Source: Paraburkholderia sp. IMGN_8 (GTDB lineage Bacteria; Pseudomonadota; Gammaproteobacteria; Burkholderiales; Burkholderiaceae). Taken from it: 64,000 nucleotides of DNA. The stretch covers positions 2,418,001 through 2,482,000 of the forward strand of contig NZ_CP150900.1 in the NCBI RefSeq assembly GCF_038050405.1. The letters are read 5' to 3'. Below the pieces are notes generated by a model, which worked only from the letters and a program-made list of their open reading frames with translations, was not told where the DNA came from and ran no database searches. The stretch's first letter is position 1, and every line of letters starts with the position of its first letter. A program made the position numbers and the translations under genes. Positions 34,256 through 42,764 of the stretch are shown here, piece after piece.

Positions 34256-34642
34256 TCAACGCAGCAGCATCGCACATAGCGCCAAACCGGTCAGGTAGGT
34301 TCCAAGTGCGCCGACGAACCGGAAAGGGTTGGGTTTTGCCATCGTCGGCCATGCGATCAGTCCGACGACGAGCAAACAGCGGCACATGGTTGCCGCGACG
34401 ATCAGCGACACTGTCGCTGTCGAGGGCGATCGCGCGCCAAGATAGAGAAACAGCAACGCGAGAAACGGCGCGTATTCGGCCGTGTTGGCATGAGCCCGGA
34501 CGAGCCTGTGTAGCCGGTTCGCCGGGTCTGACTCGCAGCCTGAGCCGGTGCCTTCGCGAAAACGCATCACCGAGACGGACAATCCGAGGCCGAACAGTAG
34601 TAGCCCTAGAACTACCACGCATGCAAGAGCAACGTTGTCCAT
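34256..34642 (-). CDS. MAPEG-family membrane protein
   Basis: The start at 34642 has AGGAGG 10 bases upstream. The 128-residue product has four hydrophobic segments and the MAPEG signature: RFREGTGSG then DPANRLHRLVRAHANTAEYA (the RAHANTAEY core) and FLALLFLYLGA. The family covers membrane-associated eicosanoid/glutathione proteins; the bacterial members' roles are mostly unknown. Its 3' end borders the HDAC-like remnant. Confidence 0.82.
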   Translation of the reverse strand: MDNVALACVVVLGLLLFGLGLSVSVMRFREGTGSGCESDPANRLHRLVRAHANTAEYAPFLALLFLYLGARSPSTATVSLIVAATMCRCLLVVGLIAWPTMAKPNPFRFVGALGTYLTGLALCAMLLR

Positions 34643-34756
34643 TTGAACGAGCCTCCTTGGCAGGGATTCAACGAACGCCGGTTTGGTGGGTAAAGCTGGC
34701 ATGGCGCAACACCGGGCACGTGTAGCGTGCCAGCCACAGTTTATTTACGGGATGTT

Positions 34757-34951
34757 TTACTCGTCGATGTCCATCTTCTGTGGCTTCGTTCGCGCAAAAT
34801 GAATGCGGCCGAGCAGGCGTTTCCCGACGGCATGGAGCGCACGATGCAACGTTATGCGCTGCCTGAACGGCTCGCACCACGCTGAAATCTGCACCGCCAC
34901 GCTCGCCAGCACGGCCAAAGCCCCCACTGTTTCCAGAATACCCGACCACAT
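34757..34951 (-). CDS. small membrane protein of unknown function
   Basis: ATG 34951 is preceded by GGAGGG. The 64-residue product has one hydrophobic segment (ILETVGALAVLASVAVQISA) and a basic tail (KRLLGRIHFARTKPQK). I know no family. The ribosome site and the codon bias support translation. Confidence 0.45.
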   Translation of the reverse strand: MWSGILETVGALAVLASVAVQISAWCEPFRQRITLHRALHAVGKRLLGRIHFARTKPQKMDIDE

Positions 34952-35231
34952 GATATGGCCCTCCGTTCGTTCGCCCCTGCTGCCGCAGCTCGTTGCCCCA
35001 CTCCTCAAACGAATACGCGTGCCAGCAACTGAATCCCCAGGCCCAGCAAATAAAGGCATTGATCCGGCATCCTGTGGGCGTTTGAGTCGCCGTAACATCA
35101 GTACAATTTATTTAATAAGCCATTTTTAATCGATTTGCCTGATTCATCTTCGGTTCTTATCCTTGATACACAACCGTATGCGGCTGACTGCATGCGCCGT
35201 CCGCTCTGCTTATTCTCATGCTGGCAAGATC

Positions 35232-36209
35232 ATGGAAAGAACCACCCTCAACGTCCGCGTCGACGCCGTATGCGACGAAGCGCACGGCGTGCGCTCATTC
35301 AGCGTTTCGCGTCTGGACGGCAAACCGTTCGACCACTACGAACCCGGCGCGCACATCGACGTCACGGGTCCCTCGGGCGTCACGCGCCAATACTCGCTGT
35401 GCGGCGATCCGGATCATCGTGACGCGCATCTGTTCGCCGTGAAGCGAGAAGACGCGTCGCGTGGCGGCTCGCGTTCGCTGCATGACGACGTCACGGTGGG
35501 AAGTGAATTAACGATCGGCGCGCCGCGCAATCTATTCCAGCTTGCGCCAGGGGCAAGCGAACACGTGCTGATCGCCGCGGGTATCGGCGTGACGCCGCTT
35601 CTGAGCATGGCGTACCGTCTGCTCAGGCAGAAGCAGCGCTTCGTGCTGCACTATTTCGCGCGCAGCGCGGAACATGCGGCGTTCTTGCCGCTGCTCTCGC
35701 GGGCGCCGTTCAGCGATCATGTGCGGTTTCATTACGGTGTCGAGCGCACGCAACTGGATACGGTGCTGGCCGAATGTGTCGCCACCGCGCGCGGAGGCAC
35801 GCACATTTACACCTGCGGCCCGGCGCCCTTCATGGAGCGCGTGGTGGCGATCGGCGAAACACGTGTTGGGTCCGACGCGATTCACCTCGAACGATTCGCC
35901 GCCGAGCCTTCGTCCGCGACTACCGGCGACGCCAACACGCTCGACTCATTCGAGGTGCAGATCGCCAGCAGCGGCGAAACCGTACGCGTCGATAAACACA
36001 CGACGATCGTCGCGGCGCTCGCGTCGATCGGAATCGAAGTGGATACCTCGTGCGGCGAAGGCGTGTGCGGCACCTGCATGGTCGACGTGGTGAGCGGCGC
36101 ACCCGAGCATCGCGATCACTGCCTGAGTCAAGCAGAACGGGCGAGCGGCAAGGTGATCTGCTGCTGCGTCTCGCGCTCCACGTCGCCGTTGCTGGTGCTG
36201 GATCTTTAA
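35232..36209 (+). CDS. iacF: vanillate-demethylase-type reductase of the iac dioxygenase
   Basis: The 325-residue protein (start ATG 35232) is a PDR/VanB-type reductase: flavin domain with RQYSLCGDP, NAD domain with IAAGIGVTPLLSMAYRL and YTCGPAPFMERV, and a C-terminal plant-type [2Fe-2S] domain with CGEGVCGTCMVDVVSG and a distal Cys in CCCVS. It would pass electrons from NAD(P)H to the IacCD oxygenase encoded at 40867-42647. In known indole-acetate clusters iacF is this component. It is convergent with catC. Confidence 0.8.
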   Translation: MERTTLNVRVDAVCDEAHGVRSFSVSRLDGKPFDHYEPGAHIDVTGPSGVTRQYSLCGDPDHRDAHLFAVKREDASRGGSRSLHDDVTVGSELTIGAPRNLFQLAPGASEHVLIAAGIGVTPLLSMAYRLLRQKQRFVLHYFARSAEHAAFLPLLSRAPFSDHVRFHYGVERTQLDTVLAECVATARGGTHIYTCGPAPFMERVVAIGETRVGSDAIHLERFAAEPSSATTGDANTLDSFEVQIASSGETVRVDKHTTIVAALASIGIEVDTSCGEGVCGTCMVDVVSGAPEHRDHCLSQAERASGKVICCCVSRSTSPLLVLDL

Positions 36210-36263
36210 CGCGTACGAGTTCATACAGGTGCTGCGAGCGCAGCACCTTGCTACTTTCAGCGC

Positions 36264-36554
36264 TTACCGGTCGTCGTCGCGAATCGACGATGCATGCCGG
36301 CACAGCGCGCGCACTTCGACATCCATATACGGAAACAGCGGCAACTGGCTCAGCACGTCGTGCAGATGCGCCGGGCTGTCGACTTCGAATACGCTGATAT
36401 TCGCGTAGCGCCCGGCAATGCGCCACAGGTGCCGCCATACGCCGTCCTGCTGCAGCTTCTGCGACATCGCTTTCTCATCGGCCTTCAGACGCGCCGAGCG
36501 TTCGGCGTCCATGTCGGGCGGCAGATTGACGGTCATCTCGACGTGAAACAGCAT
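36264..36554 (-). CDS. catC: muconolactone delta-isomerase
   Basis: The 96-residue protein matches CatC in length and sequence (MLFHVEMTVNLPPDMD, QDGVWRHLWRIAGRYANISV, LPLFPYMDVEVRALCRH). It turns muconolactone into 3-oxoadipate enol-lactone. GGAGAG precedes the start. It is the last gene of the leftward catB-catA-catC unit. Confidence 0.93.
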   Translation of the reverse strand: MLFHVEMTVNLPPDMDAERSARLKADEKAMSQKLQQDGVWRHLWRIAGRYANISVFEVDSPAHLHDVLSQLPLFPYMDVEVRALCRHASSIRDDDR

Positions 36555-36682
36555 GCTTACTCTCCCTCTCCGATCAATGATCAAATGACAAAAGCCCCCG
36601 GCTGCCCGGCAAACCACGCCGCGCAGCCGGGGTTGATAGATTCAGGCGCTACGTCTATGCGATTCGTGCAATTCGTGCGTTT

Positions 36683-37591
36683 TCAGGCTTCGGCGCGTAC
36701 GCGTTCGACTTCGGCGCCCGGCAGGTTGTCGCGGTCCTTGAACAGCGTGAAGTCGAAATCGATCAGCGCGAAGTTGCCTTCCACACCATACGGTTTGCCT
36801 TCGGCGCCCTCGGCCTGCTTGACGGCCGGCACGAGGCCGTCACGCGTGGCGAACGCGAAGTCGTCCCACAGGTACGGATCGCCGTCGATGTTGATCTGCG
36901 TGGTCAGCTTGCGAAAACCCGGTGCCGAAACGAAGAAGTGGATATGCGCCGGACGATGTCCATGTCGGCCGAGCTGATCGAGCAGCAATTGCGTCTGGCC
37001 TTGCGGCGGCACGCTATAACCGACCGGCACCACGCTGCGGAAACTGTATTTGCCTTCGGCATCCGTGCGAATCGAGCGGCGCAGATTGAAGGCCGGTTGC
37101 GATTTGTCGAAGTACGAGTAATTGCCGAGATGATTCGCGTGCCAGACTTCAACGAGCGCATGGGCAAGCGGCTTGCCGTCTTCGCCGAGCACCCGGCCGC
37201 GCATCACCAGCGTCTGACCGGGATCGGTGCCGTCGTCGAGGCGCGCATGCCCTTCCGAGAGCGGTGCGCCGGCCACATACAGCGGCCCTTCGATCGTGCG
37301 CGGCGTGCCGCCTTCGATACCGGCCTTCGCTTCCGCTTCGTCCAGACGCAGATCGAGAAAGTGCTCAAAGCCGAGGCCGGCGGCCAGCAGACCCAGCTCG
37401 CCGCTCTTGCCCGCTTCGCCGAGATAGTTCAGCGCGGTCCAGAACTCGGCCGGCTGCACGTCGAGATCTTCGATCGTATAGAACAGATCGCGCACGATGC
37501 GGTTGACGATCTGCCTGGTGCGCGGATTGCCTTCACGGGTAGCGCTGTCGTTGATCTTTTGCAGCAGCGCGTCGATAACTTGCCTGTTCAT
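36683..37591 (-). CDS. catA: catechol 1,2-dioxygenase
   Basis: The 302-residue protein carries the intradiol iron ligands Tyr158 (GNYSYFD), Tyr192 (PVGYSVPP), His216 and His218 (RPAHIHFF). The first 100 residues form the helical linker domain of catechol dioxygenases. It cleaves catechol to cis,cis-muconate. It lies between catB and catC, so it takes the catechol formed by the iac pathway. Confidence 0.95.
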   Translation of the reverse strand: MNRQVIDALLQKINDSATREGNPRTRQIVNRIVRDLFYTIEDLDVQPAEFWTALNYLGEAGKSGELGLLAAGLGFEHFLDLRLDEAEAKAGIEGGTPRTIEGPLYVAGAPLSEGHARLDDGTDPGQTLVMRGRVLGEDGKPLAHALVEVWHANHLGNYSYFDKSQPAFNLRRSIRTDAEGKYSFRSVVPVGYSVPPQGQTQLLLDQLGRHGHRPAHIHFFVSAPGFRKLTTQINIDGDPYLWDDFAFATRDGLVPAVKQAEGAEGKPYGVEGNFALIDFDFTLFKDRDNLPGAEVERVRAEA

Positions 37592-37639
37592 GGGGTATCT
37601 CCTTCGTTTAATGTTTGTTGACGGCTAACGTGTGAACCG

Positions 37640-38797
37640 TCAGTTCGTGGTGACGCTTGGGCCCTTTCGCGTATCGCGCCGCAAGCGGTCGATCCTGTTC
37701 CAGTCGAGTTCGATGCCGAGGCCCGGGCCTTGAGGCAGATGCAAGGCAAAATTCTCGTAGCGCAGCGGCTCGGTGAGGATTTCTTCGGTCAGCAGCAACG
37801 GCCCGAACAACTCCGTGCCCCATTTCAGTTCGCCGAAGGTGCTGAAGAGTTGCGCCGAAGCGATCGTGCCCACCGCGCCTTCGAGCATGGTGCCGCCGTA
37901 GAGGTCGATATTCGCGGCCAAGGCGATCGCCGCCACATTCGCCGCGCCGCTCAGGCCGCCCGATTGCGCGATCTTCACGGCGAACACATCGGCAGCGCGA
38001 GCGCTGCCGAGCGCGAACGCGTCAGCCGCGCCATGCAGCGCTTCGTCGGCCATGATCGGCACTTGCGCGAGATCCGTCAGACGTTTGAGACCGGCGCGAT
38101 TCTCCGCGGCGATCGGCTGCTCGATCAGCGTGACGCCCGCTTCGGCGAAACGCCTGCCGGCCCAGATCGCTTCGGATTCGCTCCATGCCTGGTTCACGTC
38201 GACGCGCACTTCGCCGCGTCCGTCCAGCGCCATCCTGATCGCCAGGACATGCGCGACGTCGTCGGCCACCGCTCGCGAGCCGATCTTCAGCTTGAACACG
38301 CGATGCCGCTTCGCTTCGAACACGCGCTCGGCTTCGTCGATATCGCGCTGCGTGTCGCCGCTCGCGAGCGTCCATGCGACCTCGACCGAATCGCGCACGC
38401 GGCCGCCGAACAACTCGGACAGCGGCACGCCGAGGCGCTGCGCCTGGGCATCGAACAACGCGGTTTCAACCGCCGATCTGGCAAAGCGGTTGCCCTGAAA
38501 CAGCGCGCGCAGCTTAGCCATCGCGGCGCCTGGACGGGTTGCGTCCATGTCTTTCAACAGCGGCGCGAAGTACGTATCGATGTTGACCTTGATACTTTCC
38601 GGGCTTTCCTCGCCGTACGCGAGGCCGCCGATGGTGGTGCCCTCGCCCACGCCGACCACGCCGTCGGCGCAACGAATGCGCACCAGCACGAGCGTCTGGC
38701 AGTTCATCGTCGCGACCGAAAGCTTGTGTGGACGGATCGTCGGCACGTCGACGAGGATCGTTTCCACGCTCTCGATCTTCACGGGTGTTGCTATCAT
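37640..38797 (-). CDS. catB: muconate cycloisomerase
   Basis: The start at 38797 (AGGAGG 7 bases upstream) gives 385 residues, the normal CatB length; longer frames are spurious. Enolase-superfamily motifs are present: FKLKIGSR (catalytic Lys), VRVDVNQAW (metal Asp), LIEQPI (metal Glu), MADEAL (metal Asp), and the general base region VFAVKIAQSGGL. It turns cis,cis-muconate into muconolactone. Confidence 0.93.
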   Translation of the reverse strand: MIATPVKIESVETILVDVPTIRPHKLSVATMNCQTLVLVRIRCADGVVGVGEGTTIGGLAYGEESPESIKVNIDTYFAPLLKDMDATRPGAAMAKLRALFQGNRFARSAVETALFDAQAQRLGVPLSELFGGRVRDSVEVAWTLASGDTQRDIDEAERVFEAKRHRVFKLKIGSRAVADDVAHVLAIRMALDGRGEVRVDVNQAWSESEAIWAGRRFAEAGVTLIEQPIAAENRAGLKRLTDLAQVPIMADEALHGAADAFALGSARAADVFAVKIAQSGGLSGAANVAAIALAANIDLYGGTMLEGAVGTIASAQLFSTFGELKWGTELFGPLLLTEEILTEPLRYENFALHLPQGPGLGIELDWNRIDRLRRDTRKGPSVTTN

Positions 38798-38882
38798 TCG
38801 TTGCCCTCCTGCGCTGCTTTCCGAGGGGACCATATTAGAAACAAACCCGCGAAGCAGTCCAACACCGATTCCGACTACTTCC

Positions 38883-38897
38883 ATACCTTAGAGGTAT
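38883..38897. promoter_or_regulatory. CatM/BenM-type operator ATAC-N7-GTAT
   Basis: ATACCTTAGAGGTAT matches the ATAC-N7-GTAT consensus known for CatM/BenM-class LysR regulators and forms part of a 7-base-arm palindrome (38882-38898). It ends 3 bp before the catR start and lies 86 bp upstream of the catB start, so it can serve catB activation and catR autorepression. Confidence 0.8.
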
Positions 38898-38899
38898 GC

Positions 38900-39787
38900 A
38901 TGGAACTTCGCCAACTCCGCTACTTCATCGCCGTCGCGGAAGAAATGAACATCACGCGGGCCGCCCATCGTCTGCATATGACGCAACCGCCGCTCAGCCG
39001 CCAGATCCAGCAGATCGAGGAAAGCGTCGGCCTGCCGCTGTTCGAGCGCGGCTCGCGCCCGCTGCGCCTGACTGAAGCCGGCCGCATCTTTTATGCGCAG
39101 GCAAAACGTCTGATCGACGAAGCCGACGAACTCGCGCCGCTCACGCGGCGCCTCGCGCAGCTGGCCGAGCGCGTCGTGATCGGCTTCGTGCCGTCCACGT
39201 TGTACGGCGCGCTGCCCGCGGTGATCCGCGCGTTTCGCGAGGCCGCGCCGCATATCGAGTTGTCGCTGATTGAGATGTTCACGATCGAGCAATTGGGCGC
39301 GCTCAAAGGCGGCCGTATCGACGTCGGTTTCGGCCGCCTGCGTTTCGACGATGCACAGTTGGCGCGCGAGGTGCTGGTCGAAGAGCGGATGATTGCCGCG
39401 CTGCCGCAAGATCATCCGCTCGCGCGGCAAAAGAAGCCGCTCACGCTCGCGGCGCTCGCACAGGAAACACTGATCGTCTATCCGAGCACGCCGCGCCCGA
39501 GCTATGCGGACCAGCAACTCTCGGCGATGCACGATCACGCGCTCGAGCCGAAGGCGATTCACGAAGTGCGGGAGTTGCAGACGGCGCTTGGACTCGTCGC
39601 CGCGCAGGTCGGTGTGTGCCTCGTGCCGGAAAGCGTGGAAGGTTTGCGCGCGCATGGCGTGGTGTACCGGCCGATTCCGGGCGCCAATGTCGCGTCGCCG
39701 ATCATCATGAGCCGACGCCTGCAGGACGAATCGCCGACGACCACGCTGCTCTGTTCGCTGGCGCGCGAGCTGTTCAAGCGGGCTTGA
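38900..39787 (+). CDS. catR: LysR-type regulator of the cat genes
   Basis: The 295-residue protein begins MELRQLRYFIAVAEEMNITR with LHMTQPPLSRQIQQIEE, typical of CatR/BenM/CatM. The effector domain has VVIGFVPSTLYGALP and the muconate-pocket-like region MFTIEQLGALKGGRIDVGFG. It is divergent from catB and should activate it in response to cis,cis-muconate. Confidence 0.9.
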   Translation: MELRQLRYFIAVAEEMNITRAAHRLHMTQPPLSRQIQQIEESVGLPLFERGSRPLRLTEAGRIFYAQAKRLIDEADELAPLTRRLAQLAERVVIGFVPSTLYGALPAVIRAFREAAPHIELSLIEMFTIEQLGALKGGRIDVGFGRLRFDDAQLAREVLVEERMIAALPQDHPLARQKKPLTLAALAQETLIVYPSTPRPSYADQQLSAMHDHALEPKAIHEVRELQTALGLVAAQVGVCLVPESVEGLRAHGVVYRPIPGANVASPIIMSRRLQDESPTTTLLCSLARELFKRA

Positions 39788-39841
39788 AGTGGATTTGAGC
39801 GCGGCCCTGAAGCGACCCTGACTCGACCCGCAGCGGCCCGT

Positions 39842-40774
39842 TCAACGCTCGTCGAAACGCCGCACGATGCCCGCCATCAGATTGCGCAGCCACACGTTAC
39901 CTTCGTCCTGATCGAAGTGCTCGTGCCAGTGCATCGTGACCGCGGCGATCGGCAACGTAACCGGCAGTTCATAGATCTGAAACCCGCCGTCACGATTGAA
40001 AATCTGCGCGAGGCGCCGCGGCAGTGTCGCGAACAGATCGGTCACCGCCAGCACGCTCGGCAATGCCACGAAATGCGGCAATTCCAGCGCGATATGCCGG
40101 CCCACGCCTTGCGAGCGAAACGCATCGTCGAGCGCGTGATGGCTGTGCTCGACCGACGTAATCTGCACATGCGACGCGTCCAGAAACGCCTTCAGGCTCA
40201 GCTCCTTCGTGCGCGGCAAGCCACGGCGCTTCCTCGTCATGCAAACGTAGGTCTCCTCGAACAGCGGCTGATGAAGCGTGCGCGCGGTCAACGTCGGCAG
40301 ATTGCCGATGGCGAAATCGAGCCGGCTTGCGCGCAGCGCGTCTTCGATTTCTTCGACAGGCAACGGCTCGATGCGTAATCTCACGCGCGGCGCCTGCCGG
40401 TGCAATGCCTCGCAGATCGGCGGCAAATAGGCCAGTTCGCCCGCGTCGGACAACGACAGCCGGAATGTGCGCGTGCTCACCGCCGGGTCGAAATGCTCCG
40501 CATAACGCAGTGCTTCACGCACCGTATCCAGCGCCCGCGCGACGATGCCCGACAGTTCGAGCGCAATCGGCGTGGGCTGCATGCCGGCGCGGGTGCGAAT
40601 GAATAGCGGATCGTCGAACAAGGTCCGCAAACGCCCCAACGAGTAGCTGATCGCCGGCTGCGACAGCGCGAGCCGCTCTCCCGCGCGCGTCAGGCTGTGC
40701 TCTTCGACAATCGCCTGGAAAACGCGCAGCAGATTGAGGTCGACGTGGTCGAGCGAATTCATCCAGATATCCAT
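39842..40774 (-). CDS. LysR-type regulator divergent from iacC
   Basis: The 310-residue protein is of the NahR/NodD branch (LDHVDLNLLRVFQAIVEEHS, then GERLALSQPAISYSLGRL; FRLSLSDAGELAYLPPI). It shares a 92-bp AT-rich divergent gap with the dioxygenase alpha gene, which carries an 8-base dyad. In the Paraburkholderia iac cluster one of the regulators (IacR1) is a LysR protein; this is the likely counterpart. Confidence 0.85.
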   Translation of the reverse strand: MDIWMNSLDHVDLNLLRVFQAIVEEHSLTRAGERLALSQPAISYSLGRLRTLFDDPLFIRTRAGMQPTPIALELSGIVARALDTVREALRYAEHFDPAVSTRTFRLSLSDAGELAYLPPICEALHRQAPRVRLRIEPLPVEEIEDALRASRLDFAIGNLPTLTARTLHQPLFEETYVCMTRKRRGLPRTKELSLKAFLDASHVQITSVEHSHHALDDAFRSQGVGRHIALELPHFVALPSVLAVTDLFATLPRRLAQIFNRDGGFQIYELPVTLPIAAVTMHWHEHFDQDEGNVWLRNLMAGIVRRFDER

Positions 40775-40775
40775 G

Positions 40776-40808
40776 AAATTGATTTGATATTTTATTTTAG
40801 ATCAATTT
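40776..40808. promoter_or_regulatory. AT-rich dyad in the LysR-iacC divergent promoter
   Basis: AAATTGAT (40776-40783) and ATCAATTT (40801-40808) are perfect complements separated by 17 AT-rich bases. The dyad starts one base from the LysR start codon, so its binding protein would cover the regulator's own start. It lies 59 bp before iacC. Confidence 0.55.
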
Positions 40809-40866
40809 GACGCATATCAGGCGGTGGGTGAGACTTTGTTCCATCGACCAACCCACCTACACAGCC

Positions 40867-42150
40867 ATGAGCGAATCCTCATATCAGACCGTCGACGCCA
40901 GCGCGTTGTACCAGCGCGCGCAGGCCGACCGCGTCGCCCCATCGCTGTACCACGACCCGGCGGTTTTCGAAACCGAACTCGAGCGCATTTTCTACAAGAC
41001 CTGGATCTGGGTCGCGCACGAAAGCGAACTGCCGAATCCGGGCGACTTCCGCACCACCACGATCGGCCGTCAGCCGGTGATCGTGGTGCGCGACAAGACC
41101 GGTGCCGTGAACGTGCTGCAAAACCGCTGCCGCCATCGCGGCGCGACGGTCTGCGAACAGCACAAGGGCAACGCGAAAGGCTTCACCTGCCCGTACCACA
41201 GCTGGACCTATGGGCTCGACGGCACATTGCGCGCGCTGCCCTACGGCGACGGTTACGAAGGCGTGATCGACAAGACCGAGCTGCCGCTCGCGAGTCTGCG
41301 CGTGGGTATCTATCAGGGGCTGATCTTCGCGAGCTTCAATCAGGAGATCGAACCGCTCGACGATTTTCTCGGCGGTGCGAAACCGTGGATCGATCTGTTC
41401 ATGAAGCAAGGCGCGGGCTATCCGATCAAGGCCAACGGCGAGCATCGCTTCCGCTTCAACGGTAACTGGAAAATCCAGCTCGAAAACACCACCGACCTGT
41501 ATCACTTCCCGGTCGTTCACAAGTCGTGGATGAAATCGATCGACGACGAAACCGCCGCCGCGATCACGAGCTTCATGACGAGCGATCAGGCGTTCTGCCG
41601 CTCGCTCGGCAAGGGTCATAGCCTTGCCGTGCTGGTACCGGAACTCGTCGATCTCGACAAGGACGACGGTGCGCCGATTCCCGAACGCTTCGAAGCGCTG
41701 GCCGCGTCGCTCGCGAAAGATCACGCGCCCGACGAAGTACGCCGCGTCGTGCGTTCGCTGATGGGGGTCGGCTTCAACCTGAATCTGTTTCCGAACCTCG
41801 CATTGTCGATGGCATTTTTCCGCGTGCTGCGGCCGATTTCGGCAAACGAGACTGAAATCCGCCACGTGGCGCTTGCGATGGACGGCGGCCCGGAAGAAGC
41901 CAACCGCGTGCGCCTGCGCATTCACGAACACTTCCAGGGTCCGTTCGGTTTCGGCAGCCCCGACGACGCCGAAGCATGGGAGCGCGTGCAGCGCGGCTCG
42001 CATGCCGGCCCCGATCTGCCGATCCTCGTGAACCGCGGCCTGAATCGCGAGAGCACTGCGCCGAACGGCGAAAAGACGGCGCACGCCACCGACGAAACCG
42101 GCATGCGCGAAGCGTACGCGCAATGGCGCACGATGATGGAGCAAGCATGA
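40867..42150 (+). CDS. iacC: ring-hydroxylating dioxygenase, alpha subunit
   Basis: The 427-residue protein has the Rieske ligands Cys88, His90, Cys108 and His111, and the mononuclear-iron region Asp210, His213, His218 (TTDLYHFPVVHK). It is of the benzoate/anthranilate/aminobenzenesulfonate type and is paired with a small subunit. In the indole-acetate pathway IacCD acts on an oxidised indole intermediate on the way to catechol. The start at 40867 fits the family's N-terminus; upstream in-frame codons overlap the dyad. Confidence 0.88.
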   Translation: MSESSYQTVDASALYQRAQADRVAPSLYHDPAVFETELERIFYKTWIWVAHESELPNPGDFRTTTIGRQPVIVVRDKTGAVNVLQNRCRHRGATVCEQHKGNAKGFTCPYHSWTYGLDGTLRALPYGDGYEGVIDKTELPLASLRVGIYQGLIFASFNQEIEPLDDFLGGAKPWIDLFMKQGAGYPIKANGEHRFRFNGNWKIQLENTTDLYHFPVVHKSWMKSIDDETAAAITSFMTSDQAFCRSLGKGHSLAVLVPELVDLDKDDGAPIPERFEALAASLAKDHAPDEVRRVVRSLMGVGFNLNLFPNLALSMAFFRVLRPISANETEIRHVALAMDGGPEEANRVRLRIHEHFQGPFGFGSPDDAEAWERVQRGSHAGPDLPILVNRGLNRESTAPNGEKTAHATDETGMREAYAQWRTMMEQA

Positions 42151-42647
42151 TGGACGACAGGAACACGCTTTTCTCGCAGCAAACCTTCGCCGGCGCGATC
42201 GAGCTGATCTGGCGCGAAGCCGAACTGCTGGACCGCAAGGACTATCGCCAGTGGCTTTCGCTGTGGGACGCGGCAGGCTTCTACGTCGTGCCGATCGATC
42301 CGCAGGCCACCGACTTCGCCGCCACGCTGAACTACGCGTACGACGATCAGGACATGCGCGAAAAACGCGTGCAACGGATGACCTCCGGCTATTCGGCCTC
42401 GGCCAGCGACGCCGCACGCACCGTGCGCACGGTTTCGCGTTTCACGCTGACGAGCGACACGAGCGATGAAGTCGAAGTCAGCTCGGCGCAGATCGTCGTC
42501 GCGTATAAACGCGGCACGTCGACGCTATTCGCGGCGGACCTCACGCATCGCATCAGCTTCGCGAGCGGCGAACCGCGCATCGTGCAGAAGGTGATCCGCC
42601 TGATCGATTCGACCGAGACGCTCAGCGCAATCGGTTTCCTGCTGTGA
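42147..42647 (+). CDS. iacD: ring-hydroxylating dioxygenase, beta subunit
   Basis: The 166-residue protein overlaps the alpha-subunit stop by 4 bases (ATGA). It has the NTF2-like small-subunit pattern: EAELLDRKDYRQWLSLWD, FYVVPIDPQATDF, YAYDDQDMREKRVQRM and the C-terminal VIRLIDSTETLSAIGFLL. It forms the structural half of the IacCD oxygenase. Confidence 0.88.
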   Translation: MMDDRNTLFSQQTFAGAIELIWREAELLDRKDYRQWLSLWDAAGFYVVPIDPQATDFAATLNYAYDDQDMREKRVQRMTSGYSASASDAARTVRTVSRFTLTSDTSDEVEVSSAQIVVAYKRGTSTLFAADLTHRISFASGEPRIVQKVIRLIDSTETLSAIGFLL

Positions 42648-42764
42648 ACCCCTGTAAGCCTTGACGACGCGAGCGGACCGGCACGATGCCCACACCAGAT
42701 CGGCGGGCAGACCGCGAAGTCGCCCGGCCGGTAGCGTTCCTTTTCCCTCCATGCGAGTACGACG

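Noticed and set aside
37730..38899. Long N-terminal extension of catR
   Set aside because: The frame is open only because it is antisense to catB. The LysR helix-turn-helix starts at 38900 directly after the operator.
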